Source of the DNA: Cherax quadricarinatus
Taxonomy: Eukaryota > Arthropoda > Malacostraca > Decapoda > Parastacidae
Reading direction: 5' to 3'
DNA: 64,000 nt
Assembly: GCF_038502225.1 (NCBI RefSeq)
Contig: NC_091321.1
Location: forward strand, 36,975,453 to 37,039,452
Made by a program: the position numbers and the translations under genes. Below are positions 23,234 through 33,661 of this stretch, piece by piece. Numbering within the stretch: the first letter of the stretch is position 1; the number at the start of each line of letters is the position of its first letter. The notes under the pieces are model-generated. The model was given only the letters and a program-made list of their open reading frames with translations, did no database searches and was not told where the DNA came from.

Positions 23234-23274
23234 ATAAAGATACCCAAGAGTTGCACATGTGTCTAATTTATCAT

Positions 23275-23516
23275 CAGTGGTGGAAGTGTTGACTGGTCAT
23301 ACAGAGGTGGTGCTGTTGACTGCTCATTTAGTGGTGGAGTTGACTGGTCATACAGTGGTGGAGGTGTTGACTGGTCATACAGTGGTGGTGGTGTTGACTG
23401 GTTATACAGTGATGGTGATGTTGAGTGGTCATACAGTGGTGGTGGTGTTGAGTGGTCATACAGTGGTGATGGTGTTGACTGGTCATACAATGGTGGTTTT
23501 GTTGACTGGTCATCCA
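23275..23516 (+). repeat. 27-bp satellite, right end of array
   Basis: About nine units, degrading at TTGACTGGTCATCCAGAG, where the array stops. The sequence beyond is unrelated. Confidence 0.9.
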
Positions 23517-24125
23517 GAGTACTTGTCTCAACGTCACAAAGCAAGTATGTCAGCGTCACAGAGTACTTGATATTGTTGGCTTATGCCCCTGTGCTTGCCG
23601 ATCTTGTACTCCTCCCTGTGGTCAGCGGCTCCTCCTTGACGCCCGACACGGTGATGGATATAGTAGTCTGCCTGTGTGTACACACAGGTATAGTCCCACG
23701 CTAAGAGCTAGCTATTCTTCCAAGGATAGATGGTGATCCCATCGGGGCAGTTTGCAGTGTTGTGGGTATTGTTGGCTGCTAGTGAGCGGGGTTCCCCTTC
23801 GGCTTACCATGCCGTTGCAGCAAGGGTTCTCATTATGATGTCGTTGACCTCACTGTGTCTTGCATGCCAGCTCTATGGTTTTGAAACTATGTTGACCATA
23901 TTGGTCGGCTTGTGCATCGCCGCATGTGAATTGGGGCAGCAAGGCGTGTTCCCATTGCCGAAATGGAAACTGTTTGGAGGAAGTCCCTGGAGTGAGGTGC
24001 ACTCACAGTGCAGTCTGATGTTACAGTCCTGAGCATGTTGGCTAGCACCTTTCCAACAATGGGGGCCATCCCAACTTGACTGTTGGGCAGTGCTGCACTT
24101 GGGTTTGGTGCTGAAGCAGCAAGAG
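23517..24125. other. Unassigned sequence between satellite and LTR c
   Basis: About 600 bp with ordinary base composition and no recognised domain. Frames at 23730-24032 (plus) and 23873-24144 (minus) are short and lack motifs. GAGTACTTG is repeated at about 23517 and 23561. It could be a fragment of an uncharacterised repeat. Confidence 0.5.
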
Positions 24126-24555
24126 TGTGGCATGCAAAGAGCATGAAACCTTTATTCGGCGCATGTACACACCCTCATTTACAGACTATGTCCCCCAACC
24201 AGCGAACCAGGGGACTGAGGGTTGACGATGGGGTCCCGTCGTTCAACCAGTACCCAGGTTTCCAGCCAGTGAGAAGATGGTTTTGGCAATCGCAGAGGTT
24301 ATGTGGGTACCACTCTCCTGTCTGCCCTTGTCATTCCCATTCTAGAGCTGGTTGAAGCACGGTCTGCTCTCTAGTGGCTTCTATTCTGCCTTGCTTACCG
24401 TGGAGTGCACTAATACCTATTGCTGTACATAGTGTATATAGTGTACATACTTCTGTTCTAAATTGGTGAAGGATAAGTCAAAAGTTTTCTGCTGTGTTTA
24501 TTTTGCTCCCTTTACACCCAGGATAACAGGCCATTAGGACTCCTGGGTTGTAATA
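24126..24555 (+). mobile_element. 5' LTR of gypsy copy c
   Basis: Starts TGTGGCATGCAAAGAG and ends GGGTTGTAATA. It aligns over its whole length with the reverse complement of 43012-43445, which has clean duplications and so fixes the ends. It contains ACATAGTGTATATAGTGTACA and a TTTATT/GGCGCATGTACAC region. Confidence 0.85.
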
Positions 24556-24624
24556 TGGGTAGCCTGAGAGCTGGAGCTGGACTTAGAGAAAGGGTTGAGC
24601 CTAGGGTGAAGCTGGAAGCAGGAA

Positions 24625-24925
24625 CATTGTGTAGCTTGCTGTCTGGCATTGCATTAGCTTTGCCAAAGCTTTACAAACTTTGCGTGTCAGTTGCTTTGCA
24701 ATGGTCAGCCTTGCTATCGTATGTTCGTTCAACAGCTCGCTACTATCTTGTTCAGGTGTGCTCGCTTCGCTACGGTCAATCTTGTGGAACAGTGTGTAGC
24801 TTGCTGTCTGGCATTGCATTAGCTTTACCAACGGTTTACAAACTTTGCATGTCAGTTGCTTTGCTATGGTCAGCCTTGCTATTGTATGATCGTTCAACAG
24901 CTCGCTACTAGCTTGTTCGGTGTGA
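24625..24925 (+). repeat. About 165-bp tandem duplication in gypsy c leader
   Basis: GTGTAGCTTGCTGTCTGGC followed by CATTGCATTAGCTTT occurs at about 24630 and 24795, and about 130 bp align between the two copies. It lies between the LTR and gag. Confidence 0.8.
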
Positions 24926-25084
24926 AGATTTCGCAGTCGGCTTTGCTATTGCGTATCCAACTTGTAAACGTATGCGTATTCTGCAATCGTACCATGCATA
25001 GCTAAGCGTGTTCTGCAAATAACGTGTTACGTTGGGGTATTCTGCAATCGTACTGTGCATAGCAAATAACTTGTATATTGGGGT

Positions 25085-26165
25085 ATGCCACCTAGACGAG
25101 TCAGACGTCTGGTGTTGGCATATACCTTGTTTAACCTACCTAAATTGTCCCTACAAATTGCTCGTTCCATTGGCATTGATTACGAACGCACTCTCACAGC
25201 TGCGCAACTGTGTTCACTGATCACTGACAAACTTCGGGAAGAGGAAATGACACATCAAACTCCTCCCTCTACGGAAACCAGCAATAAAACTCCTATGTTC
25301 TCGCAGGAGGATGATGACACATCAACGGAGCAAAATCGTCAGTATAGTGCAGCAGGGTTGTCTCAAGGTGAATCAGCGGCATTGGCACTTTAGCTAGCAA
25401 AAATCAATCTTAAGCAGACTAGGGAACAGAGAGCATTTGCAAAAGAAGAGTTTGATAGGGAAAAATAAAAAAGGCAGTTTTCGCATTCTGTAAATGACTT
25501 TAGCTTACAGAAAGCAGTATAGCTTGTTCCCCGCTTCAATGAGGCCGAACCAGAACAATTTTTCGAAGCTTTCGAAAATCAGGCTCGAGCCTTGAGATGG
25601 CCGGAGCAGCATTGGGCATCGTCGGTTCACATAGCATTGTTTGGCAAGGCACAGGAATTTACGTCAGTGTTAAATGACATTGAATTTTCCGATTATAAAG
25701 TGAAGACCACAGTTTTGAGAGCATATACTTGTAACCCACCTAAATATCGGAAAAAGTTTAAATTAAGCAGACGACAGCTTGGTCAATCCCTGGTTGATTT
25801 TGTGCGACAGCAGACCAAAGCTTTTACCAGCTGGAATAAAGCAAGTGGTGTTGCTACCTTCAATGATCTTGTGCAGCTTATTCTGATTGACAACCTGCTG
25901 GAGTCTGTGGGACCAGAGGTTCGAGTCTTTCTGCAGGATCGTGACTTAACCACTGCATTGTAGGCAGCCAGGTTGGCTGATACCTTTGAAACTAACCGCT
26001 CCTTGTCCGAGCGGTCCCGTCTCTCTTTTCAACAGCCTGGCATGAGCAGAGATCGTCAACCTTGGAGAATGAAGTGCCAGCCGGAGGGAGAACGTCTACA
26101 TCAGCCAACTAAGTCACCTGGTGAGCCACGCTTCTCAACTTATGGTCCATCTGGTTAGAAACAAA
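25085..26165 (+). pseudogene. gag: Gypsy gag (copy c), broken by stops
   Basis: Starts MPPRRVRRLVLAYTLFNLP at ATG 25085 and is open to a stop at 25391, with further stops near 25466, 25520 and 25961. The capsid-like part 25592-25963 (MRWPEQHWASSVHIALFGKA) aligns with NRPCKHWATLLHTALTGRA of copy b. A later piece (25973-26158) precedes the knuckle. Retrotransposon gag by homology and position; non-functional. Confidence 0.8.
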
Positions 26166-26227
26166 CTACTCAACATGGTGCATCTCGACAACAGTATCCA
26201 GAGAGACACTAGCCAGAGCGAAACCAG

Positions 26228-27049
26228 TTGCAACGTCAGCAGGGAGTAAAGGGCAAGACTGTCGTCTGCTTCCTTTGTAACCAAGTAGGTCACATCCGTC
26301 CCAACTGCCCCCATAAACCCCAACCCATTGGGAAAATCTCTAATATCCCTAGTAATATGTCCCCGAGAGAAGTAGAAAAAGGGACGGCCCCTTATTATTG
26401 TAAGAGTCTTATTTCCCTTCAGAAAAACTCAGAAACAACTGAAGTTAAAACCTTTAGAGATACTGAAGCATATTGCTCACTTATAAGAGAGGGAATATTA
26501 CCCCTTTCAAAGAACACTTCCTTGAATTCCTCTGTTTTATTGGAAGCATTTGGAGGAGCTATATATTCTCTCCCTTTGCATAAAATTTATGTACAGTGCA
26601 ATTACACTGGGTACTTGACTGTGGGTGTATCCGAAACATTCCCCATGAAAGATGCCATGTTATTACTGGGTAATAACATTACCACTGCTAGTGTATGTCC
26701 TGATCCCATAATGATTAATTCTTCTCCGGTGGTGGCCATAACTCAGGCAACATCCCAAGGGTTGTCTCGCGAGAATGTTGACCTATCCTTGGACGACTCC
26801 GATCTCGGAATAGCCACGTTGTTTTACGATGCACACCGGCCGGGGCCTCGTAAATCAAGTGAACAAACCCCGATCAAGCCTTCCTATTCCAAGGTTGTAA
26901 GATTGCCAGATATTTCTGTTTCCATGCCCGAGGGACTGTCCTTCCGGGAGGAACAACTAAAGGACCATTCTTTAAATTTCGCTTTTCAGGCAGCTATGGG
27001 TAAATCCTCTTTGGATCATCTGGTCAAGTATGAGGTTAAAAATGACTAA
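26228..27049 (+). pseudogene. Gypsy gag zinc knuckle plus protease (copy c)
   Basis: 273 open residues. CFLCNQVGHIRPNCPHK near residues 15-30 is a CCHC knuckle. The protease TFRDTEAYCSLIREGILPL follows (DTE in place of the catalytic DTG/DSG, so probably dead), then VLLEAFGGAIYSLPLHKIYV and the flap-side motif AMLLLGNNITTAS. The linker contains DLGIATLFYDAHRPG, homologous to DLGLNMLFSDALRPG of copy b and to the 60-bp array unit of copy d. Knuckle and protease share one frame here, unlike copy b. Confidence 0.85.
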
Positions 27050-27104
27050 TTGATCTGCACTGAGACTGGTAAGGAAATAGAGGGCCGGCAATTGTCTGAC
27101 AGGT

Positions 27105-27540
27105 TAGTGGTTCCAACAAACTTTAGATCTCAAATATTGAAAATAGCTCATAATACTTCATTAGGAGGTCACTTATGATTTACTAAAACCTTATATAGAA
27201 TCACAAAAGAATTTTATTGGCCAAAATTAAAGCAGGATGTGAAGAATCATATCCGGTGTTGCCGAGAATGTCAGCAAGTAGGGAAACCTGGACATTCCAT
27301 TAAACTTGCACCTCTCCAACCTATACCTGCTGATGGAGAACCTTTTGCAGATTTAATTATAGATTGTGTAGGTCCACTACCTAGGTCGAAGTCGGGAAAT
27401 CAGTATTTATTTACCATTATGGATAGAGTAACTAGATATCCTGAAGTAATTTCCATGCGCGGTATTAATGCTAAAGTTATTCTCAAGGCTTTAACAAGAT
27501 TTATTTCTTGTTTTGGCATTCCTAAAACTATTCAAAGCGC
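27105..27540 (+). pseudogene. Gypsy integrase: HHCC zinc finger and start of core (copy c)
   Basis: AHNTSLGGHL, a stop, then FYWPKLKQDVKNHIRCCRECQ completes the HHCC finger. The core begins FADLIIDCVGPLPRSKSGNQ with the first catalytic Asp, then RYPEVISM. It ends at GIPKTIQS, exactly before the usual DRG that carries the second Asp, because the Penelope-like element begins at about 27536. Immediately upstream is protease and linker, not RT, so the domain order is protease then integrase. Confidence 0.88.
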
Positions 27541-27568
27541 TTTCGTGACTACTCACATTATCAAGGAA
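27531..27568 (-). ncRNA. Hammerhead-like motif at the Penelope 3' end
   Basis: Read on the minus strand: CCUUGAUAA (core CUGAUAA with an extra U), stem II GUGA-GUAG-UCAC, then CGAAA and the palindrome AGCGCU. The palindrome would give stem III only in a dimer. The core is not canonical (extra U, and G8 replaced by A), so this is a decayed or divergent motif. It sits exactly at the element end, where hammerheads are known in Penelope-like elements. Confidence 0.4.
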
Positions 27569-27728
27569 CTATGAAAGTAAAGCATCCATGGAAGCTATAT
27601 AAGGGGTCTGACCAACACCTCACTATCAGATCCCACAACGGTTAAACACCTGACACGCGCCGACCCAACTTGGATAGGTCCTTTGCACAACTCACACACA
27701 AACTATTCTACCCAAGAAAATTTAAAAA

Positions 27729-28106
27729 TTATAATTTGTCCAGTGTATTATTAAATTCTTCCCAAATTCTATTAATTATAAATGGATCTAATTTATATAA
27801 ACCAAAGAAAATATTCATATTATTGTCAAAACTGCTTTTTATGAAACAAGATTCAATTATATTCCTGTCGACCATGGACTTGCTTGATACTACTTTCTCA
27901 ACTTTTTGAAAATCAATTGGATGGTTAAAATCTCTTACATGAATAAATAGAGCATTGGAATCTTGTCCAGTTCTAATGCTATATTTATGTTGTTTTAATC
28001 TTAGTTCGAGATTTTTACCAGTTTGACCGTAATAAACTTTATCGCAAATTTTACAAGGAATCTTATAGACACATCCATCAACATTTTGGGGGGAATTCTT
28101 TACCAA
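27729..28106 (-). pseudogene. Penelope-like GIY-YIG endonuclease domain
   Basis: 125 open residues. CVYKIPCKICDKVYYGQTG supplies the GIY (CVY) and YIG (YYG) motifs, followed by KNLELRLKQHK with the conserved Arg. This domain nicks target DNA for retrotransposition. The extra Cys pair (CKIC) before the second motif is typical of Penelope enzymes. It overlaps the RT frame in a different phase. Confidence 0.88.
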
Positions 28107-28692
28107 AAGTTTTTTTTACTGTATCAAGATTTTTGAATACAACTTTAATATTAAAAGTCTTAAGAAGAGAAGGCATATCAACCAAGTTTTCATGGTAAGG
28201 GAGAACCAACATATTTTTAGTTGAATAAGGCTGGTTGCCCCTTTTTGGATTATAAAAAGTGTTTCTAGCAACTTTAAAAGATATATCAATTACATTTCTT
28301 GGGTATTTTAAATCATTACCTATTTCATAAATTTTGGATATTTCCTCATCTATGAACTCAGGACTACAAATTCGTAAAGCTCTCAAAAACATTGATGAGA
28401 AAACAGACAGTTTGACTCTATCTTGATGCGAGGAATAATAGTGGACATAGGAACAGTTATTTGTAGGTTTTCTGTAAATTTTAAATTTGAATTCATTATT
28501 ACCCTTAATAATTAAAACATCTAGAAAAGGCAATGAGTTATTTTCTTCAAACTCAACAGTAAAGTTTATAGAATGGGCTAAGATATTAATTTTACAAGGA
28601 AATGGTGTATATCTACATTTTTGGGCATAAGACAAAATATCATCAACATATCTGAACCATTTAGCTCTATTAGGAAGGATTGTGTTAAGCAA
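28078..28692 (-). pseudogene. Penelope-like reverse transcriptase, C-terminal half
   Basis: 204 residues with the catalytic WFRYVDDIL near residues 12-20, NSLPFLDVLI near 53-62, and IYRKPTNNCSYVHYYSSH near 75-92, all Penelope-type RT motifs. Fingers and first catalytic Asp are missing because of 5' truncation; RT-like sequence continues to about 28730. It ends KTFGKEFPPKC close to the endonuclease frame. Confidence 0.88.
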
Positions 28693-28728
28693 CCTTGTTT
28701 AAAAAAATTCCATGTATAGGTTACTAAG

Positions 28729-28977
<249 letters not shown>

Positions 28978-28980
<3 letters not shown>

Positions 28981-29168
28981 CCAAACACCCATCCTTAAAG
29001 AACCAAACACCCATCCTTAAAGAACCAAACACCCATCCTTAAAGAACCAAACACCATCCTTAAAGAACCAAACACCATCCTTAAAGAACCAAACACCATC
29101 CTTAAAGAACCAAACACCATCCTTAAAGAACCAAACACCCATCCTTAAAGAACCAAACACCCATCCTT
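28978..29168 (+). repeat. 20-22-bp tandem repeat
   Basis: Nine or so copies of CCTTAAAGAACCAAACACC(C)AT; the middle units lack one C. Confidence 0.95.
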
Positions 29169-29187
29169 GCCCGTTGACAAGTTAGGT

Positions 29188-29330
29188 TAATTATGATACT
29201 GTTAGGGAAACTGTTCTAGAGACTCATGACTGTTACCTGTGACTTATCAACTAGGTATTTTGTACGTTGTAGCGAATGTAAGGTTAAACCTGTGTAGAAT
29301 TTGCAAGTGAGAAAAAGATTGCTCTTGGCA
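29188..29330 (+). pseudogene. gag fragment, left of the 9-bp array (copy d)
   Basis: AATTATGATACTGTTAGGG, CTGTTCTAGAGACTCATGAC and GTGTAGAATTTGCAAGTGAG align with 14403-14545 of gag b. The last matching words are AGGTGGTG, where gag b reads AGGTGGTGTAGG (Arg-Trp-Cys-Arg codons); the 9-bp array starts right there. Confidence 0.82.
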
Positions 29331-30384
29331 GGTGGTGCAGGTGATGCAGGTGGTGCAGATGGTGCAGGTGGTGCAGGTGGTGCAGGTGGTGCAGGTGGTG
29401 CAGGTGGTGCAGGTGGTGCAGGTGGTGCAGGTGGTGCAGGTGGTGCATGTGGTGCAGGTGGTGCAGGTGGTGCAGGTGGTGCAGATGATGCAGGTGGTGC
29501 AGGTGGTGCAGGTGGTGCAGGTGGTGCAGGTGGTGCAGGTGGTGCAGGTGGTGCAGGTGGTGCAGGTGGTGCAGATGATGCAGGTGGTGCAGGTGGTGCA
29601 GGTGGTGCAGGTGGTGCAGGTGATGCAGGTGGTGCAGGTGGTGCAGGTGGTGCAGGTGGTACAGGTGGTGCAGGTGGTGCAGGTGGTGCAGATTATGCAG
29701 GTGGTGCAGGTGGTGCAGGTGGTGCAGATGGTACAGGTGGTGCAGGTGGTGCAGGTGGTGCAGGTGGTGCAGGTGGTACAGGTGGTGCAGGTGGAGCAGA
29801 TGATGCAGGTGGTGCAGGTGGTGCAGGTGATGCAGGTAGCACATGTGGTGCAAGTGGTGCAGGTGGTGCAGGTGATGCAGGTAGTACAGGTGGTGCAGGT
29901 GGTGCAGGTGGTGCAGATGATGCAGGTAGTGCAGGTGGTGCAGGTAGCACATGTGGTGCAAGTGGTGCAGGTGGTGCAGGTGATGCAGGTAGTACAGGTG
30001 GTGCAGGTGGTGCAGGTGGTGCAGATGATGCAGGTGGTGCAGGTGGTGCAGGTGGTGCAGGTGATGCAGGTGGTTCAGGTGGTACAGGTGGTGCAGGTGG
30101 TGCAGGTGGTGCAGATGATGCAGGTGGTGCAGGTGGTGCAGGTGGTGCAGGTGATGCAGGTGGTGCAGGTGGTGCAGGTGGTGCAGGTGATGTAGGTGGT
30201 GCAGATGGTACAGGTGGTGCAGGTGGTGCAGGTGGTGCAGGTAGCACATGTGGTGCAAGTGGTGCAGGTGGTGCAGGTGGTGCAGGTGGTGCAGGTGGTG
30301 CAGATGATGCAGGTGGTGCAGGTGGTGCAGGTGGTGCAGGTGATGCAGGTGGTGCAGATGGTACAGGTGGTGCAGGTGGTGCAG
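29331..30384 (+). repeat. (GGTGGTGCA)n minisatellite within gag
   Basis: About 1.05 kb of a 9-bp unit with scattered variants (GATGATGCA, GGTGGTACA, AGCACATGT). Because the period is three codons, long frames appear on both strands (Gly-Gly-Ala, Val-Val-Gln, His-His-Leu and Ala-Pro-Pro repeats); these are not proteins. Gag sequence lies on both sides. Confidence 0.97.
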
Positions 30385-30625
30385 GGCCTCTAATTACCAT
30401 TCTTTTGAAAAACTCTTTCACGTAATGCTATGCACAGATATCCTTAACTGAATAGCTGCTGACGTACAGGAATATCTGACAGGTCATCCTGCAGCAGATA
30501 TTCTGGAAACAGCAGCTTTAGCTGACAATTATAAGATAAGTCACATACTTGTGCGTACCTCAGCACCGAGGAACAAGGAAACAAAAAATATCCTATTAGC
30601 TGGAAGTAAAGTTAAGTTGACAGGT
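30385..30625 (+). pseudogene. gag fragment, right of the 9-bp array (copy d)
   Basis: GCTGCTGACGTACAGGAATA, CAGATATTCTGGAAACAGCA and GCTGACAATTATAAGATAAG align with 14620-14770 of gag b (ADIQEYL...DILETAALADNYEISH). The frame is broken. Confidence 0.82.
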
Positions 30626-30629
30626 TTTA

Positions 30630-30841
30630 TGTAGGTTTGTCGACACGGCTAATGACTCGAGTCTTCTCCATGTGGTGACAAGTGTAGGTTTGTCGACACG
30701 GCTAATGACTCGAGTCTTCTCCATGTGGTGACAAGTGTAGGTTTGTCGACACGGCTAATGACTCGAGTCTTCTCCATGTGGTGACAAGTGTAGGTCTGTC
30801 GACACGGCTAATGACTCGAGTCTTCTCCATGTGGTGACAAG
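30630..30841 (+). repeat. 53-bp tandem repeat, four units
   Basis: Units start TGTAGGTTTGTCGACACGG at 30630, 30683, 30736 and 30789 and end TCCATGTGGTGACAAG. They are almost identical, so the amplification is recent. It runs directly into the 31-bp array, sharing the TGTAGGT start. Confidence 0.95.
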
Positions 30842-31776
30842 TGTAGGTCACCACATTAAAGTAACTCACAATTGTAGGTCACCACATTACAGCAATTCAC
30901 AAGTGTAGGTCACATTAAAGTAACTCACCACATTAAAGTAGGTCACCACATTATAGTAACTCACAAGTGTAGGTCACCACATTATAGTTACTCACAAGTG
31001 TAGGTCACCACACTGAAATAACTCACAAGTGTAAGTCACCACATTATAGTAACTCACAAGTGTAGGTCACCACATTATAGTAACTCACAAGTGTAGGTCA
31101 CCACATTACAGTAACTCACAAGTGTAGGTCACCACATTATAGTAACTCACAAGTTTAGGTCACCACATTGTAGAAACTCACAAGTGTAGGTCACCACATT
31201 ACAGTAATTCACAAGTGTAGGTCATAACATTATAGTAACTCACAAGTGTAGGTCACCACATTATAGTAACTCACAAGTGTAGGTCACCACATTATAGTAA
31301 CTCACAAGTGTAGGTCACCACATTATAGTAACTCACAAGTGTAGGTCACCACATTATAGTAACTCACAAGTGTAGGTCACCACATTATAGTAACTCACAA
31401 GTGTAGGTCACCACATTATAGTAACTCACAAGTGTAGGTCACCACATTATAGTAACTCACAAGTGTAGGTCACCACATTATAGTAACTCACAAGTTTAGG
31501 TCACCACATTATAGTAACTCACAAGTTTAGGTCACCACATTATAGTAACTCACAAGTTTAGGTCACCACATTATAGTAACTCACAAGTTTAGGTCACCAC
31601 ATTATAGTAACTCACAAGTTTAGGTCACCACATTATAGTAACTCACAAGTGTAGGTCACAACATTACAGTAACTCACAAGTTTAGGTCACCACATTATAG
31701 TAACTCACAAGTTTAGGTCACCACATTATAGTAACTCACAAGTTTAGGTCACCACATTATAGAAACTCACAAGTGT
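30842..31776 (+). repeat. 31-bp tandem array, left block
   Basis: About 30 units of TAGGTCACCACATTATAGT plus AACTCACAAGTG. Variants include TTTAGGTC and CTGAAATAACTC, with homogenised runs near 31260-31640. There are no spacers, so it is not CRISPR-like. Confidence 0.96.
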
Positions 31777-32072
31777 ATAATAATAATAATAATATCTTTT
31801 TTTACTACAAGTACATGTACAAGGTATACAGTCCTAGCTGACATCAATGACATACTACTATATAGAAACTCCCTTGTTATGCTCCGCATGTCGGGCAAAT
31901 TAGGTCAGTGTCCCAGGATGCGACCCACACCAGTCGACTAACACCCAGGTACCCATTTTACTGATGGGGAACATAGACAACAGGTGGAAAGAAACACGTC
32001 CAATGTTTCTACTCTGGCTGGGAATCGAACCCAGGCTCTCACCGTGTGAAGCGAGAGCGTTAACCACCAGGT
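31777..32072 (-). mobile_element. tRNA-derived SINE in the 31-bp array
   Basis: Minus-strand head GACCTGGTGGTTAACGC (A box), an anticodon-like CTTCACACGG, and B box GGTTCGATTCC at 32031-32021 resemble a tRNA, perhaps tRNA-Val(CAC). A tRNA-unrelated body follows, with a tail reading as AATATTATTATTATTA-type repeats at 31777-31795. Head to tail about 295 bp. Inserted in the array with no clear duplication. Confidence 0.85.
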
Positions 32073-32742
32073 CACCACATTATAGTAACTCTCAAGTGTA
32101 GGTCACCACACTGAAATAACTCACAAGTGTAGGTCACCACATTATAGTAACTCACAAGTGTAGGTCACCACATTATGAAAACTCACAAGTGTAGGTCACA
32201 ACATTACAGTAGCTCACAAGTGTAGGTCACCACATTATAGTAACTCACAAGTGTAGGTCACCACATTATAGTAACTCACAAGTTTAGGTCACCACATTAT
32301 GGAAACTCACAAGTGTAGGTCACAACATTACAGTAACTCACATGTGTAGGTCACCACATTATAGTAACTCACAAGTGAAGGTCACCACATTATAGTAAGT
32401 CGCAAGTGTAAGTCACCACACTGAAAACTCACAAGTGTAGATCACCACATTATTGTAACTCACAAGTGTAGGTCACCACACTGAAATAACTCACAAGTGT
32501 AGGTCACCACACTGAAATAACTCACAAGTGTTGGTCACCACATTATAGTAACTCACAAGTGTAGGTCACCACATTATTGTAACTCACAAGTGTAGGTCAC
32601 CACACTGAAATAACTCACAAGTGTAGGTCACCACATTATAGTAACTCACAAGTGTAGGTCACCACATTATAGTAACTCACAAGTGTAGGTCACCACATTA
32701 TAGTAACTCACAAGTGTAGGTCACCACATTAAAGTAACTCAC
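32073..32742 (+). repeat. 31-bp tandem array, right block
   Basis: About 21 more units of the 31-bp repeat. The last reads CACCACATTAAAGTAACTCA and runs directly into gag sequence. Confidence 0.95.
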
Positions 32743-32990
32743 GTGTTAGTGAAAATTCTCGTACTTATCCTGTGGAAACTCGTACTCTTAAACCTGTCTC
32801 TGTTCGAGGACATAAATCGCATATAGAAAAGAAGAAAGCTAATTGCACCTACTGTAAAATAAAAGGACAATCTGGGCAATACTGCCATTCAATGGAGGGT
32901 TATATGAGATATAGTGTTGTAGCTGGCGCCTCCGACACCAGCCACAACTTTACCTTCTATGCAACAACAACACCAAGGTCTTTGTAACAA
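32743..32990 (+). pseudogene. gag zinc-knuckle region (copy d)
   Basis: IEKKKANCTYCKIKGQSGQYC aligns with the knuckle of gag b (KKKAKCTYCNRKGHAREYC). The His of the CCHC is replaced by Gln, so the finger is dead. GTGTTAGTGAAAATTCTCGT upstream matches 14830-14850 of gag b. Confidence 0.82.
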
Positions 32991-33129
32991 GCCAAACTCT
33001 GCTGTTGTTCAAGATAAAACGTCACGAAAGGTATCTGACGAAAAAGAAAATTGTTGTGGTAAGATTGGTTACCTAGATAAATGGAAGGTGGGAGTGACTG
33101 ACTCAAAACTAACTGATGTAATTACGTTC

Positions 33130-33310
33130 AATTACACAGGCAGTTATTGCAACTAGTAGAGACAAGTGCAACACGTAAATGATACCTATACCAAAACAGA
33201 CGTCTAGTTAGAAGTCTGTGGTGGGACCTGTATTAGAGTACCTCTTCGTAAAGTATATATAGAGACAAGCTATTGCACTGGTTACAATTTAGTTGGTATT
33301 TCTAGGGTAA
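33130..33310 (+). pseudogene. Protease remnant (copy d)
   Basis: GGCAGTTATTGCAACTAGTA, GATACCTATACCAAAACAGA and GAGACAAGCTATTGCACTGG align with 15208-15370 of the protease of copy b. It has stop codons and a shifted frame. From 33311 to about 33660 AT-rich sequence has no recognised feature beyond faint pol similarity. Confidence 0.78.
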
Positions 33311-33661
33311 GTATATTTAGGCACAGGTACACATGTACAGTTACATAAATTATCATACATAGCAGCTTATGATGTATAGATCATCTTAGATAACCCATGA
33401 AAGTCAGAGGAAGAGACTTGTTTTTCATTGGAGTCTTTGTAATAACTAATTTACCTTAAAAGTTAAGACAAATAAATAACTCAACTATGTGAAATGCAGT
33501 TACAGTTTAAGATATACTAGGAATAAGATAAACTGAATTATTCACATTAACGTTAAAGTGGTTGATTTGTTATCAAGTCAGCAAGTTTGTTAATGACGTC
33601 CTTCAAGTTTGTATATGTAAACAACCACTTGTTATTGATCATACCACTTGATAATTATCAC

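Larger units (their letters stand above)
23049..23274. mobile_element. Penelope-like terminal palindrome inserted in satellite
   Basis: Two inverted arms: 23079-23172 (GATAAATTAGACACATGTGC to TTCTCCTACG-side) and 23173-23273 (ending GCACATGTGTCTAATTTATC), nearly identical and head to head around AAACTTGAAGAAGTTT. Related arms occur at 56374-56450 and 57190-57260 next to a GIY-YIG domain, which ties it to Penelope-like elements. CAGTGGTGGAAGT flanks both sides, either a duplication or satellite. There is no coding sequence. Confidence 0.8.
24126..27540 (+). mobile_element. Ty3/gypsy (Gmr1-like) copy c, 3' half lost
   Basis: A 430-bp 5' LTR, leader, gag, protease and integrase, ending inside the integrase core where a minus-strand Penelope-like element begins. 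The LTR is unrelated to the 1.25-kb LTRs of copies a and b but matches the solo LTR at 43012-43445, so c is a separate subfamily. Its RT, RNase H and 3' LTR are not in the window. Many in-frame stops. Confidence 0.85.

Noticed and set aside
23873..24144. Minus-strand frames as a host exon
   Set aside because: Two overlapping frames of similar length, no motif, no splice-site support, next to an LTR.
29301..30425. Glycine/alanine-rich or His-Leu-rich proteins of 240-374 residues
   Set aside because: Products of a 9-bp minisatellite lying inside a gag remnant; every frame is open.
30842..32742. CRISPR-like array of 31-bp repeats
   Set aside because: Units are directly adjacent with no spacers, and the context is a eukaryotic retroelement.
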